Below are positions 33,166-44,295 of a stretch of DNA of 64,000 bases, piece by piece; positions within the stretch are counted from its first letter, which is position 1, and each line of letters starts with the position of its first letter. The notes under the pieces are model-generated. The model saw only the letters and a program-made list of their open reading frames with translations, did not search any database and was not told the DNA's origin. The position numbers and the translations under genes were made by a program. Source of the DNA: Ailurus styani (lineage: Eukaryota > Chordata > Mammalia > Carnivora > Ailuridae); assembly GCA_002007465.1 (NCBI GenBank), contig LNAC01000108.1, positions 2,282,135-2,346,134 on the forward strand. The letters run 5' to 3'.

Positions 33166-33564
33166 ATGGCCCACATCCTTTCGGGCTGTCAGGGACCCCA
33201 GAGACCCGGGCTAGTTGATTTTCATGATCCCCTCCAAGAAGGTTGGCTCAGGAGGGTTAAGGAGGACAGAGAAGAAGGAGAAAGAGGCGTGGAAGGCAAA
33301 AGGCAAGATACTCCTCAGGATTTGGATTGTGGAGTTTGCGGGCAGTAGGGGAAGGCACTGGAGGAGGAAAGAAGAGGATGGGGGGTTGCTGGGGAATGAG
33401 GGGAGGGAGACAGAAGCAGGAGCAAGAACCGTTCCAGAAGGAAAGGACCATCTGCTCCCCCAGCCCACTCTGGGGCCTGGTATTTCCTTTTCTCATCCCA
33501 AGGGTCCCACTCACCCTCATCTGCCTTTTTGCTTCTCCTCCTCCTCCAACCTCAGGCCACCAGA
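33166..33564. other. Unique purine-rich sequence
   Basis: 33240-33460 is G/A-rich without a regular unit. Overlapping frames on both strands are chance. Confidence 0.4.
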
Positions 33565-34140
33565 CAGCTCCGCTGTTAATGGAGTGGCATGGCACTGCCC
33601 CCCCTGCCCACCACGACCTGCCTCCGGGCTCTGTCCTCCCCACCAGACTGGCCGCCACCACCCTGCTGCCCCCGGCGCTCCAGGCCTCTGCCTCCAGAGG
33701 CTCTGACCACGTCCCTCTTCCACTCAAAAGCCTTCAAAGGCAGGCCATTGCCTGGAGAGTCAAGTCCAAGTTCCCCATGCTTGCGTTGGAGGCCCTTCCC
33801 TGTCTGGCTCCCGCCCCAGGCCCTCCCTCCCTTCTGTCTACCTACAGGGTTCTCTCCCTGATGCCACATGTGCTCTCCCTTCCTGGATTTGGGTTTGGCT
33901 CAAATGTCAACATATCATCATACCGGGGTACCGTCCAAAGGAGCCCACCCCCTCTGGGCTTTCACCCCCTTAGCCTGCTTTAGGTTTTCCGCAAAGCAGC
34001 ATCAATAGCTGACACCCAGCATACTGGATTTTTATTTTCCCACCCCCCGAAAGCAAGGATGGTTTTATTCGTGGCCCTATCATCAGGGCGCAGAGCTGTG
34101 CCTGCCTGTCACCGGCATCCGGGGCTTGTTGAAAAAATGA
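33565..34140 (+). mobile_element. L2 LINE, long 3' fragment
   Basis: Sense L2 over more than 500 bp: 'aaaagccttcaaaggcagg', 'ggagagtcaagtccaagttcc', 'ttggaggcccttccctgtc', 'ttggctcaaatgtcaac', and an end at 'gttgaaaaaatgaatga'. The 218-codon plus-strand frame through it is an accidental opening of a dead repeat. Confidence 0.82.
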
Positions 34141-34269
34141 ATGACAACCCTGCCACCCATACTCCAAACTCTTGGCCACAGCGATTCATGACACTGCAGC
34201 TGTCCGGATGGGTCCTACCCACTCTCTGTCACTCGCCTTTGTACTGAAGCTGAAGGGGGACCTGGGACC

Positions 34270-34480
34270 CATCTTCAGGGCCTCCTCTTCCAGGCAGCCC
34301 CCCTCTTTTCACCTACCCATCAGCCACGTGGTAGAGTCTCTATAAAGGGCTAATATTTCATTGCTTATCTATAGGTTCCTTAAATAAGAATTGTCTGTGT
34401 CTTACCCATCCTGCTCCCCCAGAACACCTGGTATCAAACCGGGTATGTACTAGGTACTCAGTAATTATTTCTTGAGTGTA
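34270..34480 (+). mobile_element. L2 LINE 3' end
   Basis: 'ttccaggcagcccccctc', 'aattgtctgtgtcttacc', 'ctaggtactcagtaattat' follow sense L2. Confidence 0.65.
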
Positions 34481-34540
34481 GCACAGAGATGGAAGGCTTG
34501 ATATAGCAAGGATTTTTCTCCAGCCAAATCCTGGGTTGGC

Positions 34541-34760
34541 TGAGGTCCTACTATGTGCCAGACACCATGCTGGAAGACTTCTGTGCGCCAGGTCCTACCC
34601 CGGGAGAGACCTACCGTGTCCCAGGTTCCACATCAAGATAGCACCTCCTGTGGGCCAGCCTGAGTTGGCCGAAAGCCTACTGTGTATAGATCTGGTTTGG
34701 ATGAACTCCCCTGATGCTCGTGCTTTTCAGGCTGAGAGTACACCTACTGTGTGCTAGGCC
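34541..34760. repeat. Degenerate ~33-bp tandem array (minisatellite)
   Basis: A core 'cctactgtgtgccag' recurs at about 34547, 34577, 34610, 34644, 34676 and 34743, at steps of 30-34 bp, with one badly decayed unit near 34710. The core equals the 'ctactatgtgccagg' motif of MIR/L2 ends, so the array probably grew from such an element. About seven units, each 60-80% alike by eye. Confidence 0.7.
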
Positions 34761-35699
34761 CTGAACCAGGCAGCAAGATAAGGAAAACTCAGCCCTTGCC
34801 TCAAGCGCCTCACCATCAGCCCAAGGTGAGCAGTAAATGGGAGAGGAAGGGGAAGAAGGAAAGCACAGGGGAGATTAATAACAACTATTTATTCTGGCAA
34901 ATTATGAGTGCATGTAGGGCCATCTGTGCACAAAGCTGCACGCCTGCTCATCACCAGCAAGACCCAGCACAGGAGCCCGGTGCGGCTCTGGGGAGCAGCT
35001 TGGCCTTCCATCCACTTGTCCCTGCCGAGGGGAAGAGTCGCTCAGCCTCCTTATTTCCAGCCCCCCACCCCACTGCCCACCAGGTGGACGGGCACGAGCG
35101 ATTCTAAAAATCCAGCCAAGGCCTGGCACAGATGTGATGAGGGTGCCCCTCCCTCCTGCCAGAGCTGAGTTGGCCACTCCTGGAGCTGGAAGATGGGGGA
35201 CCAGGACACAGAGGGTCGCTCCTGGGGAGAATGGGAGTCACTACACCCCGCAGAGGGGCTCCGACTATTTAGGAAGGAAGGTACCGTGTGGCCTCTGGGG
35301 AGGCTGAAATGGGCCCAAGGATGAATTCACTGAGTGGTGAGCTTAGGACCTAGGGAAAGGCCCTTCCAGAATGTCCATCCGGCAGGATGGGGCAGGCCCC
35401 AGACCCCGCCTGCTTCCACTGGCCCCTGCCCCAGGGACCTAAATCTTTCTGCAAATCAGTCTTAATTCTGACACCAGACTGAACCTTGACTTTAAGCCCA
35501 TCCTGACCTTGGACCCCAGCTATATACTAAGTCCCAGTTTTACTCGACTGAAGCTTCTGCAGGACCTCTGTCTCCCTTGACCCTGAAACAGACAGGCAGA
35601 AAGAATCCTCTTGGAGAAAAGCCACCCCATGACACACACAGGGCTCTGAATCCTAATGGTCTAGAAAGAACATAAAAGAACATGTATTCAATAATAAAA
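34761..35699. other. Unique non-coding sequence, L2-like left edge
   Basis: 34760-34815 ('ggcagcaagataagg', 'cagcccttgcctcaagc') looks like complement L2, a likely parent of the array. The rest is featureless. Confidence 0.4.
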
Positions 35700-35945
35700 T
35701 ATGATGAAGAAGAAGAATGGCATTTATTGAGCCCTTGCTGTGTCCAGGTACCATTTTAAGTGCTTTGTGTGTATGAATGCCCTTATTCCTAACAACAACC
35801 CCATTCACAGACAAGAGAGGCACAGAGTAGTTAAGCAATTTTCCCAAAGACACAGAGCTGGTAAGTATCAGAGTCAGGATTCAAACCCAGGCCACCTGGT
35901 ACTAGAGTGCCTGTGTGAGCCCATGATACTGAAGTTGTTCTAAAC
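35700..35945 (-). mobile_element. MIR SINE, near full length
   Basis: Excellent complement MIR: 'catttattgagcccttgctg', 'accattttaagtgctttg', 'caacaaccccattcacag', 'gattcaaacccaggccacc'. The B-box-like 'gattcaaaccc' is preserved. Confidence 0.92.
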
Positions 35946-35965
35946 ACGCGCCAGCTCCTGGTTCG

Positions 35966-36022
35966 GTGCGTGCGTGTGCACACACACGTGTACACACGCA
36001 CACACACACACACACACACACA
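35966..36022. repeat. (AC)n microsatellite
   Basis: Imperfect TG/CA head then about twelve clean AC units, between two MIR copies. Confidence 0.95.
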
Positions 36023-36029
36023 ATCTCAT

Positions 36030-36175
36030 TTTCCTTTTCAGAACAATGCTCTGAAATGGCTTTTCTTACCCCAGTCCTAGAGGTATAGAAATTGGAACTC
36101 TGAAAGGAGAACTGGCTTGCCAAAGATAGCACAGCTGAGACTCGATCGAGCTGGCGTTCAAATTCAGATTTTTAA
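36030..36175 (-). mobile_element. MIR SINE fragment
   Basis: 'gaacaatgctctgaaatgg', 'ttgccaaagatagcacagc', 'ctggcgttcaaattcag' follow complement MIR, a second copy within 100 bp of the last. Confidence 0.65.
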
Positions 36176-37236
36176 ATATACTCATTCTTGCTCACAAAAT
36201 ACACACACACCCCATAATATAAAGGGAAAAAAATTAGCAATACTTGTAATTGCAATAACCAGAAAAATCACTCTTTGTATTTTGGTGCGGGTCCTTCCAG
36301 TCTTTTCCCCATTTATAAAATAATATTTGTTTTCAATAAAATAAAATACTTTTCCATAAAACATGTGGGGGCTGCGTAATTTCCTCGACCGCTCCTGACA
36401 GTGGGGCAGCTCAGCATCGAAGGCCATCTTGCCCCACTCCCAGACAGATCGGATTTCCAGCAGACCAAACTAGAAGGGGCTTGGCCGTGTGGTGGGCAGA
36501 CGGCACAGGGCGGAGGCAGGCCACGCAGAAGACGCTCGGCTCAGCTGGGACCCTCCATCCCTCCACACAATTCGCTCTTGGAAAGCAAGGGCTTCCCTGA
36601 GATTTGTCTGTTGATTCTAGGGACTGTCTTGATAAACACTTGATGGGAACCCTGCTGCAAAACAGAACTGGGCTGGGACTTCGGGGTCACAACTGGCGGG
36701 AGCAGGTTCTCATGAACGACTGTGTGCTCTCACCTACCAGTTACACGCTTAGCCCCCTGGGATCCCAGGGCCCTAACGCTGCAGCGACTGCATGAGGTCT
36801 GGGGCGGGGCATGACGGAGCCTCAGCGACAGGCCGGGGTCAGAGGTTTTTCTGAACATTAGCCAAGGCAGAGCAGAACAGATGTACTCAGACCCAGACGG
36901 AAAATGTCCCGGAGGAGGGCCCCGGAAAGGAGGGGGCTGGAGGCTGCAGCTGGGAGGAGGGGGCTTCAGGGAGGAAGCTGGCAGGCCCTGGAGGCCAAAG
37001 TGCTCGGGGTTGCCCAGCACGCCTGCTGTGAGGCCGGACCCAGGGGTCCTTTGAGGGTCTGTGCGTGTGAGCAGAGGCTGGCTGGGGCAGGCGACCGAGC
37101 CCCGGCAGCGCCCTCTGAAGGAAGGGAACCACGCGGCCCTGCATTCAGGGTAAAGAAGAGTGCACCACAGTCAAGGACACACACAAGAAAGGAGCAGCTA
37201 AAACCCCGGGGGTCCTTGGGCCAGGAGCAAGGACAC
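36176..37236. other. Unique sequence, AT-rich then GC-rich
   Basis: 36190-36370 is AT-rich with AATAAA-like strings but no recognisable repeat. 36380-37236 is GC-rich with overlapping chance frames. Confidence 0.35.
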
Positions 37237-37258
37237 GGGGGGGGGGGGGGGGGGGGGN
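37237..37258. repeat. Poly-G run ending in N
   Basis: Twenty-one G followed by a single N at 37258: a sequencing or assembly stop at a homopolymer. True length unknown. Confidence 0.9.
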
Positions 37259-37514
37259 CCTCTCCTTTGTCTTCTTCCCACTGCACACCTGGGGGTAGCC
37301 ACGTGACTGCTGGGGACCAAGTGGCCAGAGCCCAAGGCCCCTCTCCACAGCAGCAGGCTTCTGTCCTACTTACTTACATCGGCACTGCCAGTGCGGGTCT
37401 CGCGCAGATTAATGAGGCCACGGCTGAGGCCCTGCACCGGGGGACTGGCCTTGTTTCTAGGTGACCAGGCACTTGAGCCTAAATTAACTTTGACTACCCT
37501 TTGTGCTCTCCCCC
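37259..37514. other. Unique non-coding sequence
   Basis: Nothing recognisable. Confidence 0.4.
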
Positions 37515-37700
37515 CTGGCAGGACAGGAGGAGGAGGAAGCGGGAGGAGGCAGAGAAGGGGAGGAAGAGGAAGAAGGAGAGGAAGGGGTGCGTGGAAGGGG
37601 GCAGGGAGGAGGAGAGGAGGAGGGACAAAGCAGGGGTGGAGGACGGGTGGAAAGGAGAAACGGGGAGAGACTGAGGAGGGAAGAGAGGGCAGTAAGGGGC
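37515..37700. repeat. GGA/GAA-rich purine tract
   Basis: About 185 bp of G/A-rich DNA. It explains the 246-codon plus-strand ORF rich in Gly/Glu/Arg and the Pro/Ser/Leu-rich ORFs opposite. Confidence 0.8.
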
Positions 37701-37854
37701 CGGAGGCAGGGGTGCCGGGAGCGGCGTCCTGGGGCAGGAAGCACGTGGCTGCCCCCTGCTTCTCCGGCTCCACCAAACTGCCCCACCGCCATCTCCGGGA
37801 CGTGGTCTCTCTCGTGAGGGGGAAGGGACATGAATGTCCTGCCCGTCAGCCACT

Positions 37855-37985
37855 TCCCTTTATAGGTGTGGAAGTCGGTTCAGGGAGGAAAGGGACTTTC
37901 CCGAAGTTAGGAGCGTGGGCAGGGGTACCTGAGTGGAGCCCTCGCCTCCTGACTCCCCGTCCAGGGCTCTTCCTGCTGCACAGTA
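37855..37985 (-). mobile_element. MIR-like SINE fragment
   Basis: 'ccctttataggtgtggaag', 'aagggactttcccgaag', 'ctgactccccgtccagggctc' follow complement MIR/MIRb. Confidence 0.55.
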
Positions 37986-38225
37986 CACACCACGCGGTGA
38001 CAAAGGCCTACTCATCCCTCAAACCCCTCCTCAAAGGGCCCCTCCTCCAGGCAGTCTCCTCGGACCCCCCACAACCTGCAAGAGTGCTTCCCTCCGACCC
38101 ACGTCTGGGGCCCTCTCCCCTGCCGGCCTGAGACGTCACCCAGACAGCACTGCTGATGTCTCCTCAGGGCCCAGCCGCCCAGCATACAGAGCGGGAGGGG
38201 AGGAACGAATGAATAAACGAATGAA
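37986..38225 (+). mobile_element. L2 LINE 3' end
   Basis: 'ctcctcaaagggcccctcc', 'caggcagtctcctcggac', 'gaatgaataaacgaatgaatg' follow sense L2 to its terminus. Confidence 0.65.
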
Positions 38226-38385
38226 TGGAGTTAGGCTTTCAGGTCAGGCAAATCTGGGTTTGAATCTCCACTCCACCTCTTGGTAGCTGTGACCACTGGT
38301 GAGTTTCTCAGCCCCTTTCAACCTCAGTTTTCTCGTCTCTGAAATGGATCCCTCATCGGGTTGGAAAAGAAACTACATAATGCAG
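38226..38385 (+). mobile_element. MIR SINE
   Basis: 'gggtttgaatctccactcc' (B-box region), 'cctcagttttctcgtctctg', 'aaatggatccctcatcgg' follow sense MIR. Confidence 0.8.
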
Positions 38386-38720
38386 TCCCTCATTCATTCA
38401 CTTGTACCCTTAGCGAGCACCTGCTGCGTGCCGCGCAAGCTCTGTGAGGGACCCTGGGTACCCGGCAGGGAATAAATAGGCGTGGTCCATGTCCCCGTAG
38501 AGCTTAGGGTTTGCTGGGGGCAAACGGACAAGAGAAAGTACATGAATGAATAACTGCTTAACGGCAGAAGTGCCAGGAAGGAAAAACCAAGACACAACGA
38601 TAGAGAGTGGGGGGTGGGGGAGCCATCGGGGAAGGCCTCTTCAGAGCCAAGTTCTGAAGGCTGAGAAGGAGCCCGGCCACGATGGAGCAGGTCTGCTTAG
38701 AGGAGGAAGAACAGGGGGAA
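38386..38720 (-). mobile_element. L2 LINE 3' end
   Basis: 'tcattcattcacttgtaccc', 'gcacctgctgcgtgccgcg', 'ggaaggcctcttcagagcc' and 'gttctgaaggctgagaagg' follow complement L2. Scattered L2-like stretches continue to about 40.24 kb ('ttgagcagggccgtgctg'). Confidence 0.7.
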
Positions 38721-40369
38721 AAGGAGGAAGAGACGCGCCCGTGTGCCCTCTGCGTGTCCACTCACTCAGGACACGTTCGCCGAGCTCCGCGCGGGTACGC
38801 AGGCTGCGTACCTCCCTGCTAGCCCCGAGGCCACGGTTGGGGGGCGGCCCATGACCCCGCCGTGGCCTCGCAGCCGCCGTGGGGCGGGGAGGGGGTGCCG
38901 GACACCAGTGAAAGAAATAATCCACCATAAGCACGGCGCTTGGGTTCTGGAAGTGCCGAGGGGTGCCCAGCATGATCAGAGCGGGTGGCCAGAGGAGCGG
39001 ACATCTGCAGAGGAAGGGAAGTCCGTGGGTTGAGGGACCTGGTGGACCCAGCAGAGAACACGAGGCTCATTGTCAGGGTGGTGCGAGCTGGGGACGCTTT
39101 CGGGGCTGAGGCTCCGAGACTGCATGTGTAGATACCGCCCGTGGAACGGATGGAGGGGTGGGGGCCAGGGCAGATGCAAGGAGAACAGCCTTGCGGCAAT
39201 GACCGTGGTCCAGGGGGGCGGCCGTAGACCGGATGGAGAGCAGGAAACTGACCGAGGCATGCTTAGAAGAGGAAACCTGCAAGAGAGTGATGGAGGGGGC
39301 CGGGGCAGGCAGGCGGGCAGGAGCTCCCCGCGATCCCACGGGTTCCCAGCCTGTGGAACTGGACACCTGAAGGCACCATCCGTGAGCTGGGTGCTTTTGA
39401 GGCATCCAAGTGGAGACGCAGAGCAAGGACTGGGACCTGCAGGACTTGGAGCTCAGAGAAGACACTCACTCGGGTTTACTAGCTTAACATCTAAGTGTGG
39501 CCGGCAAGAGCTCCCCTTGCAGGAAGTATAGAGAGACCCCCAAGAGAAGAGCTTGAGTAAGAAACATTGCCTGGGGTGGGAGAGCACAGCCAGAAGCTGC
39601 AGGAGCCCCACCGTGGTGCTGAGGACACAGGAACCACAGCTGGGCCTCTCTCTCTGCAGTCCCACAGCCCCTGGCCTCCCTCCTCTGCGTGGGCTGCTGT
39701 GTCCAGCCCAGGTTCAGGACACTTACTGTCCCCAGGAGCCAAAGGACGTCCCAGAGCATGTGGCCTGATGCCGCTGGGTGGGCACGAGGAGGGCAAACGG
39801 GGTACCTTCCACGGGTGAATCAGAAGAGAATCCGGGAGGAGGGGCTGCGCACGGACTCTCAGAGACAGAGGGCTTTTCCAGGCCGAGATGGAGGGAGGGA
39901 GTTCCTGCTGGGAAGACCTGGCCTCGTGTGTCTGGCATGCCTTACGTCCCAGCTCTGGACTTGTCACCGCACCAGCCTGACAGGCCCTGGGGTGCGAGGC
40001 GGGGGTCGCTCCTGCTTGCATCTCCCAGCGCCCAGCACACGCCCAAGGACATGCTCAAGAAAAGATCACAGATGCCCTTCTGTGCTGGAAGTCGCGAGTG
40101 AAGGCAGCTGCCCCAGAGCTCATCTGAGGGGCCAGGGAAAGGGAGCCTGGAGCAGCCTCTGGGGAAGGCACGTGGTCTCTACTGAGTAAGCGATGGGGAG
40201 CCGCGAGAGTTTTGAGCAGGGCCGTGCTGAGTGGTATGCGGGGTTCTCCCCGGTGTTCAGGGGTGGGGAGAGAGCCGAGGCCGGAGGGCAGGAAAACAGA
40301 GAACATGTCTGTGTTCCAAAGACAGGTCCCCCGGGCTTACCCTGATTAGTGTACGGAGGCCGGGAGTGT
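38721..40369. other. GC/CpG-rich sequence with weak L2 traces
   Basis: 38730-38900 is CpG-rich. 39370-39480 and 40150-40245 resemble complement L2 body but are too diverged to delimit. No gene recognised. Numerous overlapping frames are chance. Confidence 0.35.
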
Positions 40370-40640
40370 ACACGCCTCACCTCCACTCACAGGTCCAAGC
40401 ACACGTGTGTACATCCGCACACACACAAGGACACGCCCGTGCATACACTCATCACAGATAAAACCAGACAGACACACAGGGACACCCAAGTTCAGGCCAC
40501 ACAAAGACACTTCAACACACAAGCACAGAATGGATAAGTGCCCGCAGGTGTGCACAGAGGGACACACTCCCATGTGAGCCTGCATGTGCACACACACCCT
40601 CACATACCCTCACACACCCTCACACATACAGGGGCCCGCA
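40370..40640. repeat. CA-rich region with 10-bp tandem unit
   Basis: Degenerate CACA-rich sequence. At about 40590-40630 a 'cacaccctca' decamer is repeated about four times. Confidence 0.75.
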
Positions 40641-40984
40641 GGAACAGGCAGGAAGGCCAAGATGGCTGCATGTCGGGTGCTGGTATTTCCAGCAGGGCCG
40701 GGCCCAGGCTTCACCCACCGAGGCCCCCTACACAACCCTCAGCAGAGTGAGGAGAGGCCAGACTGGAACACGAGCTCACCCATTCGCTGAGACTGGGGTG
40801 CACATGTCAGCCCACCGGCCAGGGGTTTCCCTTCCTGGGACAGCCACAGAGGGAAGTGACAGCCCCCCTGGCCAATGCCAGGACCCGGCGTGGCTGGCGT
40901 CAACCCTGGAGGGAGGGGAGGGAGGGCAGGTGTGGGACACGGGAGCTGGGCCTGACCCCACACTGCCTTGACAGTGCCTCCCCA
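40641..40984. other. Unique GC-rich sequence
   Basis: Nothing recognisable. Confidence 0.4.
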
Positions 40985-41249
40985 GCCCCGAGAAGCACAC
41001 GTCACGCGTGCACACACAGGCAAGCATGCAAACAGGTAGACAGACGCACAGCAGCTGACAGAGGTGTGGATGTACACACGGTGCCAGGACCCACAGAGAC
41101 ACAAGTCCTGATCGTTAGAGACCTCAGGTCACTCGCACAGAGGCACAGACACGGGGCACACACACCTGCACACAGACACCCCCCCCAGATGTGCATGTGT
41201 GTGTGCGGGCACACACGTGTCCCAGATACTTGGAAGCATGGGCCGCAGG

Positions 41250-41286
<37 letters not shown>

Positions 41287-41560
41287 GCACATCGGCACAG
41301 ACGCACACAGTAGTCACATGGACTGCATGCCCATGGGTCAAACATACCCATGTGTACACAGAACACACGAAACACACACTCACTGAAACACACGTGTACA
41401 CAGATGCCACGGCAGAAGGTTCAGGAACATCCTGGCCCATACCGTATGGATTCAGATCCATCAACTGTGCCTGGGCTTTCTGGACCACAGGCACGCAGAC
41501 ACACGCACGCACGCAGGCACACCTCGCATACACACACGCGGGCACTCACATACGCATCCA
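40985..41560. repeat. Long degenerate CA/TG-rich domain with (GC)(AC)n core
   Basis: Nearly 600 bp of irregular CA-rich sequence with a clean (GC)4(AC)n run at 41250-41285. It creates Cys/Val-rich minus-strand and His/Thr-rich plus-strand shadow ORFs. Confidence 0.85.
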
Positions 41561-42089
41561 AAGTGCTCGGTGACCTTCTGCATGAGGTCCCCTCTCCTCC
41601 CCTGCCTCTCGGCCAGCGGGGCCAGAGGCCGGGGTTTTGGCCAATCGCCCACATGTGGTAAACTTGACCAAGGCCACGCCCCCCAGGGTGAGGGCTCAGC
41701 ATCGACACTGACTTCTCAGAATTGGTAGGTGACAGGACAAAGCAGCAGAGCCTGCGGGGCCACCTCCTCTCCCAAGCGGCCAGTCTCCCTTGGCTGCCTA
41801 TGGGCACGTGGGGGGCCTCAGGGCAGGAGTCCTGAGCCCTGGCACCCTGCTCACCGTGTCCACCCTCAGCCTGGCCAGTGCGGCCCGCGGGGAGATGACA
41901 CGCGCCCTTTCCCCCAGCCACCGCTCCCTCTCCAGGCAAGCCCACGCACAGCCAAGCCGGGGCGGCAGAGCCGGGGAGAAGCCCCAGGAGGAGCAGGGCC
42001 AGGGCCAGGGTTGGGGCATGCAGTGTGCTCCGTGCAGCCAGCAGCCGCCTCGGCTCGATGCTGGGCAGAGGTGCTGCGTAAGCAGAGTG
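41561..42089. other. Unique GC-rich sequence
   Basis: Part of the longest open frame in the window (356 codons, minus strand, 41421-42491). It passes through the CA-rich domain and an AT-rich element, has no recognisable domain and is judged spurious. Confidence 0.4.
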
Positions 42090-42200
42090 CAGAGGAAAGT
42101 TACTTAGGAAGATTAAATGAGTCACTGTAGCATCTCCCCAACAGCCATTTAAATGACTCAAAGCCTCGATTGTGAAATGGCCACAATTTACCCGGACGGC
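42090..42200. promoter_or_regulatory. Candidate regulatory island
   Basis: 'gattaaatgagtcactg' (AP-1-like TGAGTCA) and 'ccatttaaatgactcaaagc', with 'gtgaaatggccacaattt'. Unique AT-rich patch in GC-rich DNA. Confidence 0.3.
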
Positions 42201-42499
42201 GACACTCCAAGCACACACCCGAGAGACGGGAAATGCGGCTAACCCCTTCCACGCCGGCGCGCACGCAGACAGGCTGTGTCTTTGGGGAAAGGGCTGCCCG
42301 AGGCCACGTCCGCTCCCACAGCACGCCCTCAGCTGGCACGGGGCATCGCCATGTCTGCCAGGCCCTGAGTGCCAGCCTCCTGGGGCAGATAGAGCAGGCA
42401 CAGAGGGAGCTGGCCCCCAGAGGTGGGCGGGGACGTGCAGAAGTGCCCAGCCGGCAGCTGACCGCTGGTGACAACCGGCCGCTGAGCACATGACTTCCA
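42201..42499. other. Unique GC-rich sequence
   Basis: Nothing recognisable. Confidence 0.4.
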
Positions 42500-42566
42500 G
42501 CCTCTCTACTTCTGTATGTTTTGAAATTTTCTAAAATAAAAGGTTTTTTTTTGTTTTTTTTTTAAA
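42500..42566 (+). mobile_element. Possible retroposon 3' tail
   Basis: 'gtatgttttgaaattttc' then 'taaaataaaagg' and two T-runs resemble the 3' end of an old LINE or retroposon. No body is recognisable. Confidence 0.3.
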
Positions 42567-42589
42567 CTTTGGGTCTCCTCTCTTAGTGA

Positions 42590-42695
42590 TGATATTCATT
42601 CATCAACGGTTCATTTAATCGCACATTGATTCAATCCGTCGGCGGCTCAGGGGCCCTGCCCTCAGAGAGCTCCCTGTCCAGTGGGGGATCAGCCT
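42590..42695 (-). mobile_element. L2 LINE 3' terminus
   Basis: 'attcattcatcaacggttc', 'gccctgccctcagagagctc', 'ctgtccagtgggggatc' match complement L2. Confidence 0.7.
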
Positions 42696-44224
42696 GCGAG
42701 TGGACTCATCTGGATCACGCAGGCCTGGCACCCATGGGGTTCAAGAAGCAAGACCCCTGTGCTGGAGCTGGAGGCCTTGAGCTGGTCTGGGGTGCCAAGC
42801 AGGACATGCCTGCAGAGTGAAGGGGGGTGGTAGCTTCCCCCCCAGAGCAGCCACGCTGGCTCCTTTGGGGACCTGAAGCCATTTGCTAGCATGGAGGTGA
42901 GGCGGCCCAGTGTGGGGGGCCAGCCAATGCAGCAGAGGCTGGGCTTAAAGGTAAATTTCTAGATGGGTCCTTTGTAAGTTCTGGGCCCCCGGCACAGGGC
43001 AGGGGGAAGAAGGGTAGAGGGGCGGGGGGCTTGCTGGCGGCAGGGGGAAGAGAGCAGGGTTCCGCCACACTTTGAGCCAGCACCATCCACATCCCCACCT
43101 CCTTTACAGGGAGGCAGGAAGCATGATGTTCAGGGACAGGTCTAGAAACGGAGGCTCTGATAAAGGGCCCAGAATAAGGCTGGGCCAGGTCCCAAGCCTC
43201 ATGGGACTGATCGGGACCTACACTTGGACTAAAGAGGAGATGATGACACTGCAGGGAACTGGGCAGGGCAGAGGTGGGGAGAGGTGTGAGTGGGCGTGCT
43301 CCGTGAGTGTGGGGACCCTGTCACGCCAGGGCTTCGCACCTGCTCCATGCTGGAGAATATCGTTGAGAGCATGAAAGCGAAAGGCTGAGGTGAGGGACTG
43401 GGGGCCCCTGGAGAAGGAGGGGACACCGAGGACAAGTGGGAGGTGTGCAAAGGGGCCTGGCTGGCAGGACGGTGGTCTCAGGAGCTCTGGATCCAGTCCT
43501 AGGCTGAACCCATGCTCCCCCAGATGACTTCAGAATCAGAGAAGCAGGAGAGCAGGCGGGGTGGCCCAGAACCTCATGTCAGGCCCTATCCCCTCCCCAT
43601 CAGCATCTCCAGGATTCCCGCTGCTAAGCCAGGCTCTTTGTGGATCGCCACCGCCGGTGACCCCATAGAACTGCCCCTCTGGCCCTGCTGCCTGGCACAG
43701 CAGCCCCCCTCGGCCCCCAGCCTGTGATGACCCACAGAGCGCAGAGAGCGAGCACCCTTCCAGCCACGACTGTCTGGGGAGCCGCGGTGGGTGTGGGGTG
43801 CAACTCCCAAAGAAGAAAGAGGGCTGATTTGGCCTTTACCAGGGAACTGCCAGGCACATGTCACTACCATTGCTGCTTTGGGGCATCTCTAGGGTCCCCC
43901 CAGAGCTGGAGCCAGACCCACGGAGATGACCTGCCCTCAGCAATCACATGCCAGGGAGAGCCGCTCTCTGATGAGCTCTCTGTGCTCCACTGGTTTCCGC
44001 AGACAACCGGGGCAGCGTGTGCCCGCACACAGAGGTGGGCCCTGTGCAGAGCAGGTGTGCATGCATGTGTGTGCACACCCACACACTCCTCCCTACCTTC
44101 GTCCTGCCACTGCCCCCAGGAGCCCCCCACCGTTCCCGCGGCAGACCTGCCTCACTCGGCTCTGCGCTGGGGGCTAAGGGGCATGCAGAGGCAAGCAGGA
44201 AAGGGGTCTCGGCCTGAATTCCGA
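42696..44224. other. Unique GC-rich non-coding sequence
   Basis: No gene or repeat recognised. The 170-codon plus-strand frame (43724-44236) is overlapped by minus-strand frames of similar length. Confidence 0.4.
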
Positions 44225-44295
44225 AGTCTGAAATAGTCCACCACAATTATCTTTGTTCTGACAGCCTGATTAGCATAATTATCCCATCAGAGGGA
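44225..44295. promoter_or_regulatory. Candidate conserved element with ATTAGCATAA
   Basis: Compact AT-rich island: 'ccaccacaattatctttg' followed by ATTAGCATAA (44269-44278) and 'ttatcccatc'. Same POU/homeodomain-like decamer as in other islands of this window. Confidence 0.38.

Noticed and set aside
33327..33983. 218-codon plus-strand frame
   Set aside because: Most of it overlaps a long L2 fragment, and the rest is purine-rich; accidental opening.
37391..38131. 246-codon plus-strand frame rich in Gly, Glu and Arg
   Set aside because: Translation of the purine tract at 37515-37700, followed by MIR and L2 sequence.
40590..40630. Regular short repeats as a CRISPR array
   Set aside because: Units are directly tandem CA-rich decamers with no spacers, in a mammalian context.
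41421..42491. Longest open frame in the window, 356 codons, minus strand
   Set aside because: It crosses a CA-rich simple-sequence domain, a GC-rich stretch and an AT-rich island without any change in character, has no recognisable domain, and its C-terminal part is a TG-repeat translation.
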